Assembly (NCBI RefSeq): GCF_000227135.1
Contig: NC_018263.1
Location: 2,529,726 to 2,593,725, forward strand
Reading direction: 5' to 3'
Length of the DNA: 64,000 nt
Origin: Leishmania donovani
Lineage: Eukaryota; Euglenozoa; Kinetoplastea; Trypanosomatida; Trypanosomatidae
Shown: positions 62,654 through 64,000 of the stretch, piece after piece
Layout: every line of letters begins with the position of its first letter
Numbering within the stretch: the stretch's first letter is position 1
Notes under the pieces: generated by a model
The model's database searches: none
Told to the model about the DNA's origin: nothing
What the model saw: only the letters and a program-made list of their open reading frames with translations
Program-made: the position numbers and the translations under genes

Positions 62654-64000
62654 CTAGTGTGGACGGCGAGCGAGTGATGAGGGGGAGGGAGGGGGTAGTG
62701 GAAGAAGCGAGAATTAAGGGTAGAAGTCGGTGCGCACACGTTAGTAGCAGCGCGTGCCCAAGAAAGGAAAGAAGAACGGAATAACAAACGACAAGCGTCT
62801 TGCACTGATGTCTCGCCCCTCTTCAGACTCATTCACGTGGCGACGCTTGACTTCACTGAACGTGGCAACAAAGACGCGTGTGGTTAGGGGATGAGAAAAC
62901 AGGTCTAGCGAAAGCGTGGGAGAGACAGAGGCGCTGCGACGCAACAGACACCGCTCAAGAGAAAGAGAGATGAAGGCGCACCGGCTGACGCAATGCCGCC
63001 GCCTCGTTTCGCTTTCACAGGTATACGAAAAAAAAGAAACTTTCGTTTGTGCGTGCGTCGGTGTCGCTACACAGTCGAGTCACACAGGAAAGAGAGATAC
63101 GCTGCGAGAAAACGCAGCAACAACGTGTCGGCGTAATGGAAGGGATGAGGCAAACCACACACGAAAAAAAAAACGTGAGAAACGCGGCTTTGGGAAAAGG
63201 CGTGGCCAAACAAGACGAGAAGGTCCGGCGGCGGATGGAGAAGGGGATGGAGAAGAGTGCAACACGCACAACGTCACGGGCACAACGTGGATTCCAACGC
63301 CTACAACGTTTTCTTTTTTTCGTCGAACCAACCACAATAACGGCAACTATATATATATATATATATATATGGAATTATCGCGACAGTAGTGAGGCAAACG
63401 AAGGAGAGATGCGTGTCTCTCTCGTTTTGCGTGTATGTGCACGCGTGTACAGGATTGTCTTTCCCTTGCTCCGTTTCCTTCTGTGCGAAGAGCCTTTCCG
63501 AAACACAACCGCTCCTGCTGCTCCGTTGCGCACTCCTGCAACCTCGCTGCCTTCGCGCAAGACCGCCCGTCGGAATCGAGGAGGGGCGAGGGGGAGGAAC
63601 AATAGCAGATATGTTCAACTTGCCTCACACATTATACAAACGACGCGTGACAACGAATGGTGCGACAGCGGAGGAGCGGCCGAGCCCGCGGGACTGTGGC
63701 GCAACCGCCGCCAGAAGACTTCTTGGGCCGCGGTGGACTAGAACAGAAGAAGAAATAGAGGAGTGCTCGTCAGTTGCGTCATTGACTCTCTCCCGACCCT
63801 CCTTTTTTTTTCGCTTTCTGTACGACAGGACCACACGAAAGAAAATGCGTATCTATGTGCGGATCTGTGCCTCGGTGGCGTTGACAGGGCCCTCAGGGGT
63901 GTGAGGAGTAGGACCGCGGCAAACAGTGAAGATGCTAGGATTGTTTCGACGTTGGAAGGTAAGAAGGCAGAGCATGCGCTTCGAGGGGCCCGGCAGAGGG
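62654..64000. other. Right-hand end, non-coding
   Basis: No supported gene. Includes the pyrimidine tract and AG before the carrier gene, a TA run at 63348-63370 and A/T runs at 63169-63178 and 63802-63810. The last ~200 bases contain open minus frames but no recognisable protein; a gene stop to the right of the window is expected. Confidence 0.45.

Noticed and set aside
1..64000. tRNA, rRNA, snoRNA clusters or CRISPR arrays
   Set aside because: No tRNA T-loop or A-box patterns, rRNA stretches, or regularly spaced repeats with unique spacers were found on reading; snoRNA genes cannot be excluded by eye.

Overview
The window reads as nuclear DNA of a Leishmania-type trypanosomatid (Leishmania, possibly subgenus Viannia, or a close relative such as Endotrypanum). 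The evidence is intronless GC-rich genes all on one strand, long CA/TG- and purine-rich spacers, polypyrimidine tract plus AG trans-splice signals just before start codons, and recognisable Leishmania proteins: the MAP kinase LMPK/MPK1 next to a histidine secretory acid phosphatase, an adjacency known from L. mexicana. The species cannot be fixed from the sequence alone.

All 17 supported genes (one running off the left edge) lie on the minus strand, as expected for part of one polycistronic unit transcribed right to left. In transcription order they are: SLC25A44-like mitochondrial carrier (62.6 kb), cysteine-rich helical protein, DRC1/CMF22 of the axonemal nexin-dynein regulatory complex, a two-TM kinetoplastid protein, an RG-box protein with an SRI-like N-terminus, an ACBP-domain protein, protein-isoaspartate methyltransferase, a dienelactone-hydrolase-fold enzyme, TFIIIB subunit BDP1, a GAF-like protein, a four-TM protein, ribosome-biogenesis factor ESF1, a CSN4-like PCI protein, a membrane-anchored unknown, UFD1 (with a Cdc48-binding SHP box), secreted acid phosphatase (SAP), MPK1, and a partial unknown. 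They form no pathway; this is normal for trypanosomatid units, where control is post-transcriptional.

Two accessory patches interrupt the unit. At 7.57-9.25 kb, between MPK1 and SAP, is a frameshifted 3' end of an ingi/L1Tc-type LINE (DIRE) with C2H2 fingers, on the coding strand. At 41.04-41.69 kb is a SIDER-like element on the opposite strand: a Pr77-type 5' signature joined to the same 3' end, followed by a second GC-rich repeat present in two slightly different copies. A third GC-rich, non-coding patch (16.1-18.3 kb) surrounds a 778-N gap and may also be retroposon-derived.

The assembly has ten N gaps. Five (at 4.7, 6.1, 8.35, 9.5 and 40.2 kb) are 99-N runs whose two flanks are the same or nearly the same sequence, and one at 11.9 kb (127 N) behaves the same way. 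These are contig overlaps that were not merged. They falsely break SAP into two overlapping frames and add a false partial copy of the methyltransferase gene. Several genes start at an internal ATG rather than at the longest open frame; the chosen starts are explained per gene.
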